From Candidatus Iainarchaeum sp. (GTDB lineage Archaea; Iainarchaeota; Iainarchaeia; Iainarchaeales; SKW153): a DNA stretch of 64,000 nucleotides. Where the stretch lies: positions 250,144 to 314,143 of the forward strand of contig JAOAJD010000001.1 of assembly GCA_026414365.1 (NCBI GenBank), read 5' to 3'. Position 1 is the stretch's first letter, and each line of letters starts with the position of its first letter. A program made the position numbers and the translations under genes. Under the pieces are notes generated by a model that was not told the origin of the DNA, ran no database searches, and saw only the letters and a program-made list of their open reading frames with translations. Positions 33,522 through 42,869 of this stretch are shown here, in pieces.

Positions 33522-35069
33522 CTATTTTTCTTTTCTCTTTTGTGTGTATTTTTCTTTTCTCTTTTGTGTGATTTCTCTCTTGACATTATAATAATAAATA
33601 AATAAAATTATACCTACAACAAAAATTGTAAAAAGTGTTGGAGCTATATATGTGCTTATATTAAAAAAATCTAAATTTTTTAGATATGTTGAGTTATCGT
33701 CATAAATTATAGGTGGGACGATAAATCTTTCTTGTAAATTACCTAATACAGTAAGATCTTGCTCGGTTGGATAATTTAAAACGTAGAAAGCATAAAAATA
33801 ATTTGAATCTTCATAAATAAATTGTAAAGGAACAATAAACGGATCTTCTGTTATTGGTTTTTCCTTTGGTTTACCTAATCTGTTGATAATTTCCTTCGGT
33901 ATATATTCATACCCATAGACATTCTCAACAACATGCTTTTTAACTCTTATCTCGAAAACAGTGATATAATTAATATTATTATTTAACTTTACGGCAGCAA
34001 AATAAAAAAATCTTTCTGGCAGATACTTATCAAAAAAAGATTCTGCTTCGGCTATTTGCTTTTCATTTAGATAACTTTTTAGATTTTTACTAAAAAGAGA
34101 CTTATCTGATAAAATAGGCGTGGGTTTACTTAAATATTCTACATAAAAGGAATCTTTTAAGTTATTTAAATCAGTTAGCAATTTTTTTAAGTTAAGAACT
34201 GCATTTCTATATTGCCCAGTAACAATGTATTTTATTGAGCTCGAGTATAGTTCTTCACTTTGTCTTACAAAATCTTCTAAACTCAAAACATCCATACCAT
34301 ATTGCTTAGCGATAAGCAAATCCTTCTTTAGCTGAATTATTTTTTCCTCTACAACTTTGGCCAAAAATTCAGCATTTTCTATATTTTCTTTTTTATCCAA
34401 TATTGAAAAACTTAAAGATGCCTCTGCCTTGTTATTTTGATTATCATAAGCAAATACAGTTACTGTATAAGATCCTGGGGCATACTTAGACAAATTTAAA
34501 TCGTAATAGTAAACAGAATCTTCTTTTTGCAAAGGATTTAATTCTTCTTTAAAATATTTATTATTTATAAAAAATTTAACATCTTTTACACCTGAGTACT
34601 TATCAAATACTTCTGCAGAGATTCTGAAAAGGTTAGTATTAATATCTGTATTTTTGTTAACAAAGTTTATGATAGGTTTTGTTCTATCTAATAAGAAACT
34701 TTTTTCGACAAAACAAACGTTGTCTAAATAATCTTTAAATTTTAGTTTAATTGTATAGTTGCCATCATCGTTTCCTTCAACAGAGAAAGAATATTCTAAA
34801 CTGTTTTTATCATGTTCACTATAACCTCTACCAAATGCACTGTTGGGTTCTTCAACTGAAACATAAATCTCCTTAAATTTGTGATCCAAGTCACTAACAA
34901 CAATATTTATCAACTCTCTGTTACTATCATAAGAAACTAGAAAATCAAATTTAAAGTTACAATCTGTGTTTTGATCACTAATTATTATATTACCATAAAT
35001 AGTTGGGGATTTAACAAAAAAACAAAAGATAAACAAAAACAAAACAAAAAAATACTTTTTAGCAAACAT
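33522..35069 (-). CDS. Secreted membrane-anchored protein with Ig-like domain
   Basis: 515 aa. It has a signal peptide (KKYFFVLFLFIFCFFV), beta-rich Ig-like segments (DRTKPIINFVNKNTDI, then DYNQNNKAEASLSF-like strands), a coiled region near residues 220-300, and another beta domain. A C-terminal membrane helix (about 480-500) and a short basic tail follow. The tail is made by a 24-bp tandem duplication. No known family; overall plan is similar to the transglutaminase-like protein at 4.3 kb but without its triad. Confidence 0.65.
   Translation of the reverse strand: MFAKKYFFVLFLFIFCFFVKSPTIYGNIIISDQNTDCNFKFDFLVSYDSNRELINIVVSDLDHKFKEIYVSVEEPNSAFGRGYSEHDKNSLEYSFSVEGNDDGNYTIKLKFKDYLDNVCFVEKSFLLDRTKPIINFVNKNTDINTNLFRISAEVFDKYSGVKDVKFFINNKYFKEELNPLQKEDSVYYYDLNLSKYAPGSYTVTVFAYDNQNNKAEASLSFSILDKKENIENAEFLAKVVEEKIIQLKKDLLIAKQYGMDVLSLEDFVRQSEELYSSSIKYIVTGQYRNAVLNLKKLLTDLNNLKDSFYVEYLSKPTPILSDKSLFSKNLKSYLNEKQIAEAESFFDKYLPERFFYFAAVKLNNNINYITVFEIRVKKHVVENVYGYEYIPKEIINRLGKPKEKPITEDPFIVPLQFIYEDSNYFYAFYVLNYPTEQDLTVLGNLQERFIVPPIIYDDNSTYLKNLDFFNISTYIAPTLFTIFVVGIILFIYYYNVKREITQKRKEKYTQKRKEK
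33523..33570 (-). repeat. 24-bp tandem duplication inside a C-terminal tail
   Basis: Two identical 24-nt units, 33523-33546 and 33547-33570, end just at the stop codon. In frame, they give the repeated peptide TQKRKEK(Y). A recent in-frame duplication or slippage is the simplest reading. Confidence 0.9.
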
Positions 35070-35156
35070 TAAAACACCAAATGCATTAAAAAATACAAGT
35101 TACAAATTTTCTCTTTCTTTATAAAATAATAAAAATATTCTTATTTAATTTTAATT

Positions 35157-35239
35157 GCAACCGCCGGGATTTGAACCCGGGTCGGGAGCTTTCTTCTTAG
35201 AAATGGAAGGCTCCTATGCTGCCACTACACCACGGTTGC
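35157..35239 (-). tRNA. tRNA-Gly(TCC) with a 13-nt intron at 37/38
   Basis: On the minus strand: acceptor GCAACCG/CGGTTGC, anticodon stem GGAGC/GCTCC, anticodon TCC, T-arm CCGGG-TTCAAAT-CCCGG. The intron is 35191-35203. CTTC (positions 32-35) pairs with GAAG of the intron and both bulges are 3 nt, a canonical bulge-helix-bulge. Confidence 0.93.
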
Positions 35240-35375
35240 TTAAACTGCCTTTATCTAAAAAAGAATTTTATATAGAATAATTGGATAAAAAAGTTTTAAA
35301 AGAAGAGATTTTGGAAAGTATATGATAAAGAAACTTTAGAATCTTTTATAAAAAATAATTCTACAATAGTTAAAT

Positions 35376-36005
35376 ATGGAAAGGGGTTTTTTTGTAGTAG
35401 TAGATGGCATAGATGGTTGTGGAAAAAGCACTGTGATAAAAGGAATAAAAGATTTCTTAATATCTTTAGGAATAAACAGAAATAAAATTTTTATAACTAA
35501 AGAACCTTCAAATTCAATATTTGGACATAAAATAAAAGAAATCTTAAGAAAGCAGAAAAATGAATATCAAAACAAAGAGTTAATAACAGAACTCTATTTG
35601 AAAGACAGAAAAGAACATGTTAAGAAAGAGATATTACCAGCCTTAAAAGATTCTAAGATAGTTCTCTGTGATAGATATATATATAGTACAATTGCATATC
35701 AGTCCGCTCAAGGAATGAGCATGGAAGAACTCATAAAACAAAATGAAGAATTTACTAAACCAAACGTTGTAATAATCCTAGATATTGATCCTAAAGATGC
35801 AATAAAAAGGATAAATTTAGATAAAAATAGAGACAAAAAAGAACTTTTTGAAAAAGAAGAGTTCTTGAAAAAAGTTAGAGAAAATTTTCTAAAGTTAAAA
35901 GCGCTAATGGAAGATGAAAATATTATAATAATCGATGGTTCTAAACCAAAAGAAGATGTTATAAAAGAAGTTAAAAATATTTTAGAAAAAAGCTTGTTAG
36001 AATAA
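35376..36005 (+). CDS. tmk: Thymidylate kinase
   Basis: Phosphorylates dTMP to dTDP. 209 aa with P-loop DGIDGCGKSTVI, the substrate-binding DRY motif (VLCDRYIYSTIAYQSAQG) and a LID-like region (LDIDPKDAIKRI...NRDKKELFE). Standard length. Monocistronic, with AT-rich promoter sequence after the tRNA-Gly gene. Confidence 0.95.
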   Translation: MERGFFVVVDGIDGCGKSTVIKGIKDFLISLGINRNKIFITKEPSNSIFGHKIKEILRKQKNEYQNKELITELYLKDRKEHVKKEILPALKDSKIVLCDRYIYSTIAYQSAQGMSMEELIKQNEEFTKPNVVIILDIDPKDAIKRINLDKNRDKKELFEKEEFLKKVRENFLKLKALMEDENIIIIDGSKPKEDVIKEVKNILEKSLLE

Positions 36006-36081
36006 ATCAACATGAAAACTTAAAAAAATTAAAAGAACATGTTAAACAAAAATTTAAAAATGTAAACATGATAACATTAAT

Positions 36082-37119
36082 ATGCCAAAAGAGAAGAAAA
36101 GTAAGGCTTCAAAAAAAATAGAAATACAAAAAACAAAAAAGAAAGAAGATGTTGTCATAAAACAAGAGCAACGATATGAACAAGCTAAAGAAAAAAGTAT
36201 AGAAACTGAAGAAAAAAATGATTTTATCAATCCGTTAATTGAAGCTTACAAAAAGAGTTTCAATATCTATGCAATTATTTATATTTTAATTATAGTTATT
36301 GCATTTGGTTTTATTAGTTTTATTATTGCTTACATATCTAATATAATATCTAACCCACTTATAAAAGGTTCGATATCAGAGAAAATTACCTATGGGGCAA
36401 TTATTTTGATTGTGCTTATTTACTTAGTAAGATATTTGATTGACATATTTATTACTAGTATATCTCAAGGCTCTTTATTATTAGTTGCAAAATCTATAAT
36501 GGAAAACAAAAAGGTAAGTATAGAAGAAGCTATAAAAAATAGTTGGGGAAAAAAATACACTTTGTTTTTAGTATATCTTTTTGAGAATTTTTTAATCTTT
36601 CTAATTTTTTTATTAATATTAACAATAGTTATGTCAATTTTTGCTATTGATTTTTATGGGAAAATAGGAGTTATTAAAGACGTTAGTATAGAAAATTTAA
36701 TAAGTCTTGTACTGAACAATATTGATCTATTATTAAAATTTATTATTTTCTTGTTAACTGCCCTCCTGATAAGCTCAATCATCATCTTCTTGTTAAGCCC
36801 AATAATATGGCTTCTATTACCCATTGCGGTATATGAAAATCTAAATGTAAAAGAAACTATATTAGAAGCAATAAGAAGAGGGAAAGAAAAATACTTATCA
36901 AAACTAATATATATCTTCATTTATTATATTATTGCATATCTGCCTATAATTTTAGCAATGGTTTTTTTAATTTTGGGCCTTGCTAATTATAAAAGCATAA
37001 TTATGTTTATTTTACTTACTTCTAGTGCTGCACTATTATTAGTAGGACTAATTCTAATTCTTATATTCACACCTTTGGCAAAATATAATTTTTATAAGCT
37101 CGATAAGAAAGTACATTAG
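36082..37119 (+). CDS. Multi-pass membrane protein with charged N-terminus
   Basis: 345 aa. A Lys/Glu-rich cytoplasmic N-terminus of about 50 residues is followed by IEAYKKSFNIYAIIYILIIV and six or so membrane helices. The pattern matches the next gene and the 22.4 kb gene (same pre-helix YKKSF/S element), so they form a paralogous membrane family with GPDPase-membrane/DUF7847-like architecture. No enzymatic motif seen; function unknown. Confidence 0.62.
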   Translation: MPKEKKSKASKKIEIQKTKKKEDVVIKQEQRYEQAKEKSIETEEKNDFINPLIEAYKKSFNIYAIIYILIIVIAFGFISFIIAYISNIISNPLIKGSISEKITYGAIILIVLIYLVRYLIDIFITSISQGSLLLVAKSIMENKKVSIEEAIKNSWGKKYTLFLVYLFENFLIFLIFLLILTIVMSIFAIDFYGKIGVIKDVSIENLISLVLNNIDLLLKFIIFLLTALLISSIIIFLLSPIIWLLLPIAVYENLNVKETILEAIRRGKEKYLSKLIYIFIYYIIAYLPIILAMVFLILGLANYKSIIMFILLTSSAALLLVGLILILIFTPLAKYNFYKLDKKVH

Positions 37120-37253
37120 TATGCATAATATTTTTCTTTATCCTATTTATAAGATAATTTAAACGATTTTTCAATCAAAAAATAATAAAAAACAGAAATC
37201 TTTAAATATACCTTATTATTTATCTAACATAAGAGTTCTTCATTAGTGGTTAA

Positions 37254-38006
37254 ATGAAAGAAATTACGGAAATATTAGTTGAATCTTATAAAAAAAGCTT
37301 ATCTCCTATTAATATAATAAAGGTAGTAGGGATATTTGCAATTATTTATCTAATAAGTATTGTGCTTGCTCTTGTGCCAATTGTAGGTCCTATACTTTCG
37401 CTTTTAACAATGTTCTTCGGTATTGCAGTGACGTATATTGTTGGTGCAAATATTGCATATGAAAAAAACAAGTTTGAAATAAATAGAGCTGTGCAAAGAT
37501 ATGTAACTTTTGTTTTAGCAAATTTGTTTTTAGCAATAATTAGTGCTGTAATTGCAATAATTTTGATTTTAGCTGGCATAGGCACAATAATAGGATCTGT
37601 TGCAACATTTGGTTTCACTACTCAAACACTACAATCTCTAATTTTGCCATTAATAGTAGTATTTATTATAGCTTTGATAATCTCTGTTGTTATAACACCA
37701 ATAGCTTGGCTTCTAGCGACTTTGTCTTTATTTGAAGATATCAATATTGCAGAGGTAATAACTAAAGCATTTTCTCTAGGCTTTAAAGACCTTCTCAAAA
37801 ATGCAGCTTATATAATAGGTACTGGATTGCTTACATTAATACCAGGTGTATTAATAGGCATAATTATCTTTTTAGGCATACAAAACTTCCTTTTGCTTAT
37901 TATAGGAATGATTCTTTTGATAATATGGATACTACAAGCAACAACCTTCAACATTATTGCTACAGTAAACTTTTACAGATACAAGATAGAAAGTGCAAAA
38001 AAATAA
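37254..38006 (+). CDS. Multi-pass membrane protein, paralog of the preceding gene
   Basis: 250 aa, beginning MKEITEILVESYKKSLSPINIIKVVGIF, six or so hydrophobic helices rich in Gly/Ala/Ile, including LALVPIVGPILSLLTMFFGIA. It shares the start element and the mid-protein WLLATLSLFEDINIAEV/WLLLPIAVYENLNVKET motif with the 36.1 kb gene, good evidence of a tandem duplication. A TATA-like region and TTAAATATACC at about 37200 precede it. Confidence 0.65.
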   Translation: MKEITEILVESYKKSLSPINIIKVVGIFAIIYLISIVLALVPIVGPILSLLTMFFGIAVTYIVGANIAYEKNKFEINRAVQRYVTFVLANLFLAIISAVIAIILILAGIGTIIGSVATFGFTTQTLQSLILPLIVVFIIALIISVVITPIAWLLATLSLFEDINIAEVITKAFSLGFKDLLKNAAYIIGTGLLTLIPGVLIGIIIFLGIQNFLLLIIGMILLIIWILQATTFNIIATVNFYRYKIESAKK

Positions 38007-38440
38007 TTACCTCTAATATTTTTATTTTATAAAAAAAAGACAAATAGTTGATAAATGCCAAAAAGACTGCTTTTTTACCAATATATTCGGTAGAAGATTT
38101 ACTCTGATAAATTAAACAAACAAAAACTAAATAATAATAGAACAAAAAGATGCTGACAAGTAAAATAAATAAAATAACATAAAAAAATATCCTGAAACAA
38201 CAAAAAATTTATAAAAAAATTAGTAACAAACATAGAAGAATAGTATTTAGAGGGATGAGAAATAATAAAACTTTAAAATTTAATTAAAAATTTAGAGAAG
38301 CAAACATAAAAGGAAAAAATAGAAAAATATAAACAATTAATGGAGAAGACGAAAAAGAATTTAGGGAAGTATTAGAAAAAAAATACTAAAAAGTATTAGT
38401 TATGGTTATATTAGTTTTCTAATCTTAATTAAATGAGAAA
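38007..38440. other. 434-nt non-coding gap, possibly with a gene relic
   Basis: Very AT-rich sequence without a convincing gene. A short in-frame stretch at 38342-38377 would read GEDEKEFREVLE, very like GEDEKEFRETLD of the methylthiotransferase at 22 kb, with mostly third-position differences; stop codons lie on both sides. A small hairpin AATACT-AAAA-AGTATT is at 38382-38397. The promoter of SRP54 should lie near its right end. Confidence 0.4.
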
Positions 38441-39778
38441 ATGTCTTTTGGAGAGAAAATAAGATCTGCAATAGAAAAATTAAAAGGCAAAATATTTGTA
38501 GATGATGCTGCTATAAAAGAGATGGTAAGAGAAATACAAAAAGCACTTATCTCTGCAGATGTAGAAATAAATTTAGTTTATGATATAAGTAAAAAAATAG
38601 AAGAAATGTCTAAAAAAGAGCCTCCAAAAGGGCTCACAAAAAAAGAATATATTATAAAAAATACATATGACCTATTAGTTGAGCTATTAGGCGGAAATTA
38701 TACTTTGCCAGAAAATACTAAAAGAATTCTTTTAATTGGTTTGTATGGCTCAGGAAAAACGACTACTACTGCAAAATTGGCAAAATGGTTTTCTAAAAGA
38801 GGAAAAAAAGTTTTATTAGTTTCAGCTGATACTGCTAGGCCCGCTGCCTATGAACAATTAAAACAACTGGCTGAGAAAATAAATGTTGCATTTTATGGTG
38901 ACAAGGAACAAAAAGATTCATCAAAAATCGCAAAGCAAGCTTATTTAGAAAGTGAAAAATACGATGTAACAATATTAGATTCTGCTGGGAGAAGTGCATT
39001 AGATGATGATTTAGCAGAAGAAATAAAAAAAATAAGCGAAAACTTTAAACCTGTTTGTAAATGGCTTGTGATGAGTGCTGATTTGGGACAAATTGCAAAA
39101 AAACAAGCATCTGCTTTTCATGAAATTGTGGGAATAGATGGAGTAATCATAACAAAAACAGATGGTTCTGCCAAAGGTGGTGGAGCTTTAGCAGCCTGTC
39201 ATGCAACAAATGCAAAAGTTTATTTTATAGGTACGGGAGAAAAAATAGATGATATTCAAGAATTTGATGCTCAAAGATATCTAAGCAGAGTTTTGGGTTA
39301 TGGAGACTTAAAAGCTTTAATAGAAAAAGCAGAAGAGATAAAAGATGAAATAAATATAGAAGAAATTGATGTAAAAGAGTTCAATCTCGAAACTTTTTAT
39401 AAACAACTAAAAGCTGCAAGAAAGATAGGACCTCTTGGAAAAGTTTTAGAGATGGTTGGTTTATCTCAACAAATTCCAAAAGAATTAGTAGAAGTTAGTG
39501 AAGAAAAATTGAACAAGTTTGGTTATATAATAGATTCAATGACAAAGGCTGAGAGAAAAAATCCTGATATACTAAATAAAAGTAGAATACAAAGAATTGC
39601 AAAAGGTTCTGGTACAACAGAAGCTGAAGTTAGGGAACTAATAAAACAATACAAGATGATGGAAAAGATGTTTGATAAATTTAAAAGATTCAATGAAAAA
39701 TCATTAAGACCAGAAAAACTTGATGATATTATGAAAAAATTTGGCCTTATGAAAAGAAAAAAATTAAAGATAAGATAA
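38441..39778 (+). CDS. srp54: Signal recognition particle protein SRP54
   Basis: Binds signal sequences and 7S RNA and delivers ribosomes to FtsY. 445 aa: N domain, G domain with GLYGSGKTTTTAKL, DTARPAAYEQLKQL, DSAGRS, TKTDGSAKGG, and GTGEKIDDI. The Met-containing M domain follows from about residue 310 (PLGKVLEMVGLSQQIP..., then RIQRIAKGSGTTEAEV...). Normal length. It is followed by prepilin peptidase 12 nt later. Confidence 0.97.
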   Translation: MSFGEKIRSAIEKLKGKIFVDDAAIKEMVREIQKALISADVEINLVYDISKKIEEMSKKEPPKGLTKKEYIIKNTYDLLVELLGGNYTLPENTKRILLIGLYGSGKTTTTAKLAKWFSKRGKKVLLVSADTARPAAYEQLKQLAEKINVAFYGDKEQKDSSKIAKQAYLESEKYDVTILDSAGRSALDDDLAEEIKKISENFKPVCKWLVMSADLGQIAKKQASAFHEIVGIDGVIITKTDGSAKGGGALAACHATNAKVYFIGTGEKIDDIQEFDAQRYLSRVLGYGDLKALIEKAEEIKDEINIEEIDVKEFNLETFYKQLKAARKIGPLGKVLEMVGLSQQIPKELVEVSEEKLNKFGYIIDSMTKAERKNPDILNKSRIQRIAKGSGTTEAEVRELIKQYKMMEKMFDKFKRFNEKSLRPEKLDDIMKKFGLMKRKKLKIR

Positions 39779-39790
39779 TTGGGGTTTAAA

Positions 39791-40621
39791 ATGTTCGAAT
39801 CTATAAGAATTTTTTTATTAATCGTAACGACTGCATTAGCAAGCTATTTTGATCTGAAAAAAAGAGAGATTCCTGATGAGGTGAATTTTGCAGCAATAAT
39901 TGTAGGTGCTTTATTATGTATTATTGAACAGAAATATATTGCCTTTTTGTTAGCAATATTCATCTTTTTAGTTGGATATGTTATATATCTTAGCGGCAAG
40001 ATTGGAGGTGGAGATATAAAACTCTTTGTTGCAATATCTTTATTATTGCCATTACACAAAAACAGAATTTTAATTCTAGATCTATTACTTATTGGATCAA
40101 TAATTGCATTATTTGTAATTTCAGCATATTACTCTTTAAAGTACATTATGAAAGGTGTAAATTTAAATGATATTAAAAAGAATATGTTAAATGCCATGCT
40201 TTTCCTGATGTTGGTTGTAATATATTCTCTGCTGCTAATTTTTATTATTGATATTAATTTTATCTACATAATATCGATTTTAATCATAGGTTTATTTTGT
40301 TTCTTATTTATTTTGTTTGAACATGGCATAAAAAAGGAATTTTTCTTAAAGAAAGTTAAACTAGATGAATTAGAAGAAGATGAAGTTGTTGCCTATGAAT
40401 TTTTAGACAAAAAAGTAAAAGATGTGATTTATAAAAATAAATTTATAGCAAAGGGTATCTTAACAGACGAAGAAATCAAAAAACTTAAAGAAGCAAGAAT
40501 AAAAGAAATTCTAGTGTATAAAAATATGCCCCCCTTTGCACCATTCATTTTCTTAGCTGTTATCTTTGTCTTTTTATTCCCTGAATACACAAATATGATA
40601 AAAATGATTGTGGGAATATGA
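39791..40621 (+). CDS. Prepilin peptidase (A24 family)
   Basis: Membrane aspartyl protease that cleaves pilin signal peptides. 276 aa with the two catalytic Asp motifs: SYFDLKKREIPD early and GGGDIKLF (GxGD) later. Six membrane helices surround a soluble segment of about 75 residues near the end. ATG at 39791 follows a GGGG/TTT signal; an in-frame TTG at 39779 abuts the SRP54 stop. It is the natural processing enzyme for the class III pilins at 17 kb (EppA-like) and the only one in the window. Overlaps ribD by 4 nt. Confidence 0.87.
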   Translation: MFESIRIFLLIVTTALASYFDLKKREIPDEVNFAAIIVGALLCIIEQKYIAFLLAIFIFLVGYVIYLSGKIGGGDIKLFVAISLLLPLHKNRILILDLLLIGSIIALFVISAYYSLKYIMKGVNLNDIKKNMLNAMLFLMLVVIYSLLLIFIIDINFIYIISILIIGLFCFLFILFEHGIKKEFFLKKVKLDELEEDEVVAYEFLDKKVKDVIYKNKFIAKGILTDEEIKKLKEARIKEILVYKNMPPFAPFIFLAVIFVFLFPEYTNMIKMIVGI

Positions 40622-41673
40622 ACAACAAAATTTTTATGCTTAGAGCAATTGAACTGTCTAAAAAAGCTTTCAATAAAACAAGTCCGAACCCAAAAGTAGG
40701 CTGCGTTATTGCAAGGAACAAAAAAATAATTTCAGAAGGATTTCATAAAGAGTTTGGAAAAGATCATGCTGAAATTGATGCTCTAAAAAAACTTAAAATG
40801 AGAGCAAAGGGCGCATCATTGTATGTTAATCTAGAACCTTGCTGTCATTATGGAAAAACACCTCCATGCACAAAAGCAATCATAAAAGCTGGGATAAAAG
40901 AAGTTTTTGTTGCAATGAAAGATCCAAATCCAAAAGTAAATGGCAAAGGTATAAAAGAATTAAAAAAAGCTGGCATAAAAGTTAAATTAGGACTGTGTAA
41001 AAAAGAAGCAGAAAATATAAATGCTCCTTTTATAAAATCTTTTAAGAGAGGTTTGCCTTATGTAATTTGTAAGATAGCGATAAACAGAGAAGGAATTTTT
41101 ACTTATGGTGACGGCAAAAGAAAACCTATAAGTAGCAAAAGATCTAGAGATATTGCTTACTATTTAAGAAATTTTGTTGACGCAATAGTTGTGGGTATAA
41201 GCACAGTAGAAAAAGATAATCCAAGACTAATCCCTAAACCCCAGTTAGGAAAAAAACCGTTTAGAATTATTTTAGATCCAGAATTAAGAATAAGAGAAAA
41301 TGCAAAAGTTTTAGGGAAAGAAGCAATAATATTTTATGATAAATCAAAAGAAAAAATAATCAAAGAAAAAAAGCAAAAAATAAAAGAAAAAGCAATTATC
41401 ATAGGTGTTGAGTGCAAAGATAATAAGCTTAATTTAATCAAAATTCTTAGAATTCTAAATAAGATGGGAGTTAATGTGCTACTAATAGAATGTGGAGGAA
41501 CTCTTTTTGAATATATAGTAAAAAAAAGACTTTTCGATGAGATATTAATATTTTTATCAAAGAAGAAAATTAGAAATGGAAAAAAAATAAATTTATGTCT
41601 ATTAAAAAATACTAGTAAAATTGCAATACCTGTTGATAAAGATTATTTAGTTATTGCGAAACCAAAAAGCTAA
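40618..41673 (+). CDS. ribD: Bacterial-type bifunctional riboflavin deaminase/reductase RibD
   Basis: Catalyses two early steps of riboflavin synthesis. 351 aa: an N-terminal CDA-fold deaminase with HAEIDAL and the zinc motif PCCHYGKTPPC (residues about 48-85), then a C-terminal DHFR-like reductase (FVDAIVVGISTVEKDNPRL..., LLIECGGTLFEYIV). Archaea normally use separate ArfC reductase and ArfB/deaminase steps in a different order, so this fused bacterial layout suggests horizontal gain. No other riboflavin gene is in view. Coupled to the prepilin peptidase by ATGA. Confidence 0.92.
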   Translation: MNNKIFMLRAIELSKKAFNKTSPNPKVGCVIARNKKIISEGFHKEFGKDHAEIDALKKLKMRAKGASLYVNLEPCCHYGKTPPCTKAIIKAGIKEVFVAMKDPNPKVNGKGIKELKKAGIKVKLGLCKKEAENINAPFIKSFKRGLPYVICKIAINREGIFTYGDGKRKPISSKRSRDIAYYLRNFVDAIVVGISTVEKDNPRLIPKPQLGKKPFRIILDPELRIRENAKVLGKEAIIFYDKSKEKIIKEKKQKIKEKAIIIGVECKDNKLNLIKILRILNKMGVNVLLIECGGTLFEYIVKKRLFDEILIFLSKKKIRNGKKINLCLLKNTSKIAIPVDKDYLVIAKPKS

Positions 41674-42869
41674 AATTCTCTCAATGCCTCAATTGGATCT
41701 AATCTAGATGCTCTCAACGAAGGCAATAGACCTGATAAGGCACCAACAAGTATGGAAAAGACGAGTGCTCCTAGAATCAATTCAATACTTACATAATATT
41801 CTAAATTCAATCCTATTAATTTAGCAAGATTGTGAACAACAAAAGAAAATGAAAAACCTAAGATAACTCCTATTACTCCTCCTATAAACCCTATCATTGA
41901 AGATTCTGTTAAAAAAAGAAACAAAATAAAAGAATTCTTTGCACCTACTGATTTCATTATACCAATCTCTTTTGTTCTTTCTGTTATTGCCATAAACATA
42001 GTGTTCATTATTCCCAACCCTCCAACAACTAATGAAATCGCAGCAATACCTATTAGAACAATATTTATAACAGCTAAAACAGATGTAGCTCTCTCCCTAA
42101 TCTGTTGCTGACTTAATACAGAGAAATCTTTTTTTCCATGCTTTTTTTTCAGGACCTCTTCAATTTCATTCTTTACTCTTTCTACCTCATCTTTATCGAA
42201 TACCTTTACAAATATTCTGAAAGGAGTTAAAGGTTCATTAATTATTTCTTTTAAATATTTATAATTAATTATAACAGAAGAGTCAAAAAAACTTCCATAA
42301 GACAACCCTTGTGGCTTTATAATTCCAACTACTGTTAACGAGTGACCATTCAAATATAAATTTTGTTTAATTTTGATATCTTTTTTAAATACGTCTTTAG
42401 CAAGTGTACTTCCTATTAATATTCCGCCTCTTTCATTACTATTTAATTTTCTACCTTCAGCTAGTCCTAATAAACCTACTCTACCAAAATTTTCTTGTTT
42501 TTCTGGATCTATACCTATCAATAAGAGAGATTTCTTCTCGTTATCAAAAAGTATTGTTTTTGTAGTGAAGTACAAAGGTGTTGCATAATCAACTCCTCTT
42601 ATTGACTCTAAAACTTTTGCATCATCCTCTTCTAGCTTAGCAAAGAAACTGTCTGCAAAACTAGATCCTGGCATAACTACTATAGTAGTACTCCCCATAG
42701 TTTCAAATCTCTCTTCGACAGATAAGTTGAAACCTTGCATAATAGAAATTAAGCCAACAACTGATGCAATTCCAATTATTATTCCTAACAAAGTTAGATA
42801 ACCTATAATTCTCTGTCTTCTTATATTTCTAAAAGCTTCTATAAAAATATCTTTGTCAATTAAACTCAA
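41670..42869 (-). CDS. MacB/FtsX-type ABC transporter permease, without an adjacent ATPase
   Basis: 399 aa. N-terminal membrane helix (GYLTLLGIIIGIASVVGLISI), a large outside MacB-PCD-like domain of about 210 residues (STTIVVMPGSSFAD...), then three C-terminal helices with TERTKEIGIMKSVGAKNSFIL and ASRLDPIEALREF. TTG at 42869 was chosen because the upstream Met/Val run has no signal and would overlap rtcA further. No ATP-binding subunit is next to it. Overlaps the RibD stop by 4 nt and rtcA by 14 nt. Confidence 0.87.
   Translation of the reverse strand: MSLIDKDIFIEAFRNIRRQRIIGYLTLLGIIIGIASVVGLISIMQGFNLSVEERFETMGSTTIVVMPGSSFADSFFAKLEEDDAKVLESIRGVDYATPLYFTTKTILFDNEKKSLLLIGIDPEKQENFGRVGLLGLAEGRKLNSNERGGILIGSTLAKDVFKKDIKIKQNLYLNGHSLTVVGIIKPQGLSYGSFFDSSVIINYKYLKEIINEPLTPFRIFVKVFDKDEVERVKNEIEEVLKKKHGKKDFSVLSQQQIRERATSVLAVINIVLIGIAAISLVVGGLGIMNTMFMAITERTKEIGIMKSVGAKNSFILFLFLTESSMIGFIGGVIGVILGFSFSFVVHNLAKLIGLNLEYYVSIELILGALVFSILVGALSGLLPSLRASRLDPIEALREF

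Noticed and set aside
38007-38440. C/D box sRNA in the 38.0-38.4 kb gap
   Set aside because: CTGA words occur, but no convincing RTGATGA box with proper spacing or terminal pairing.
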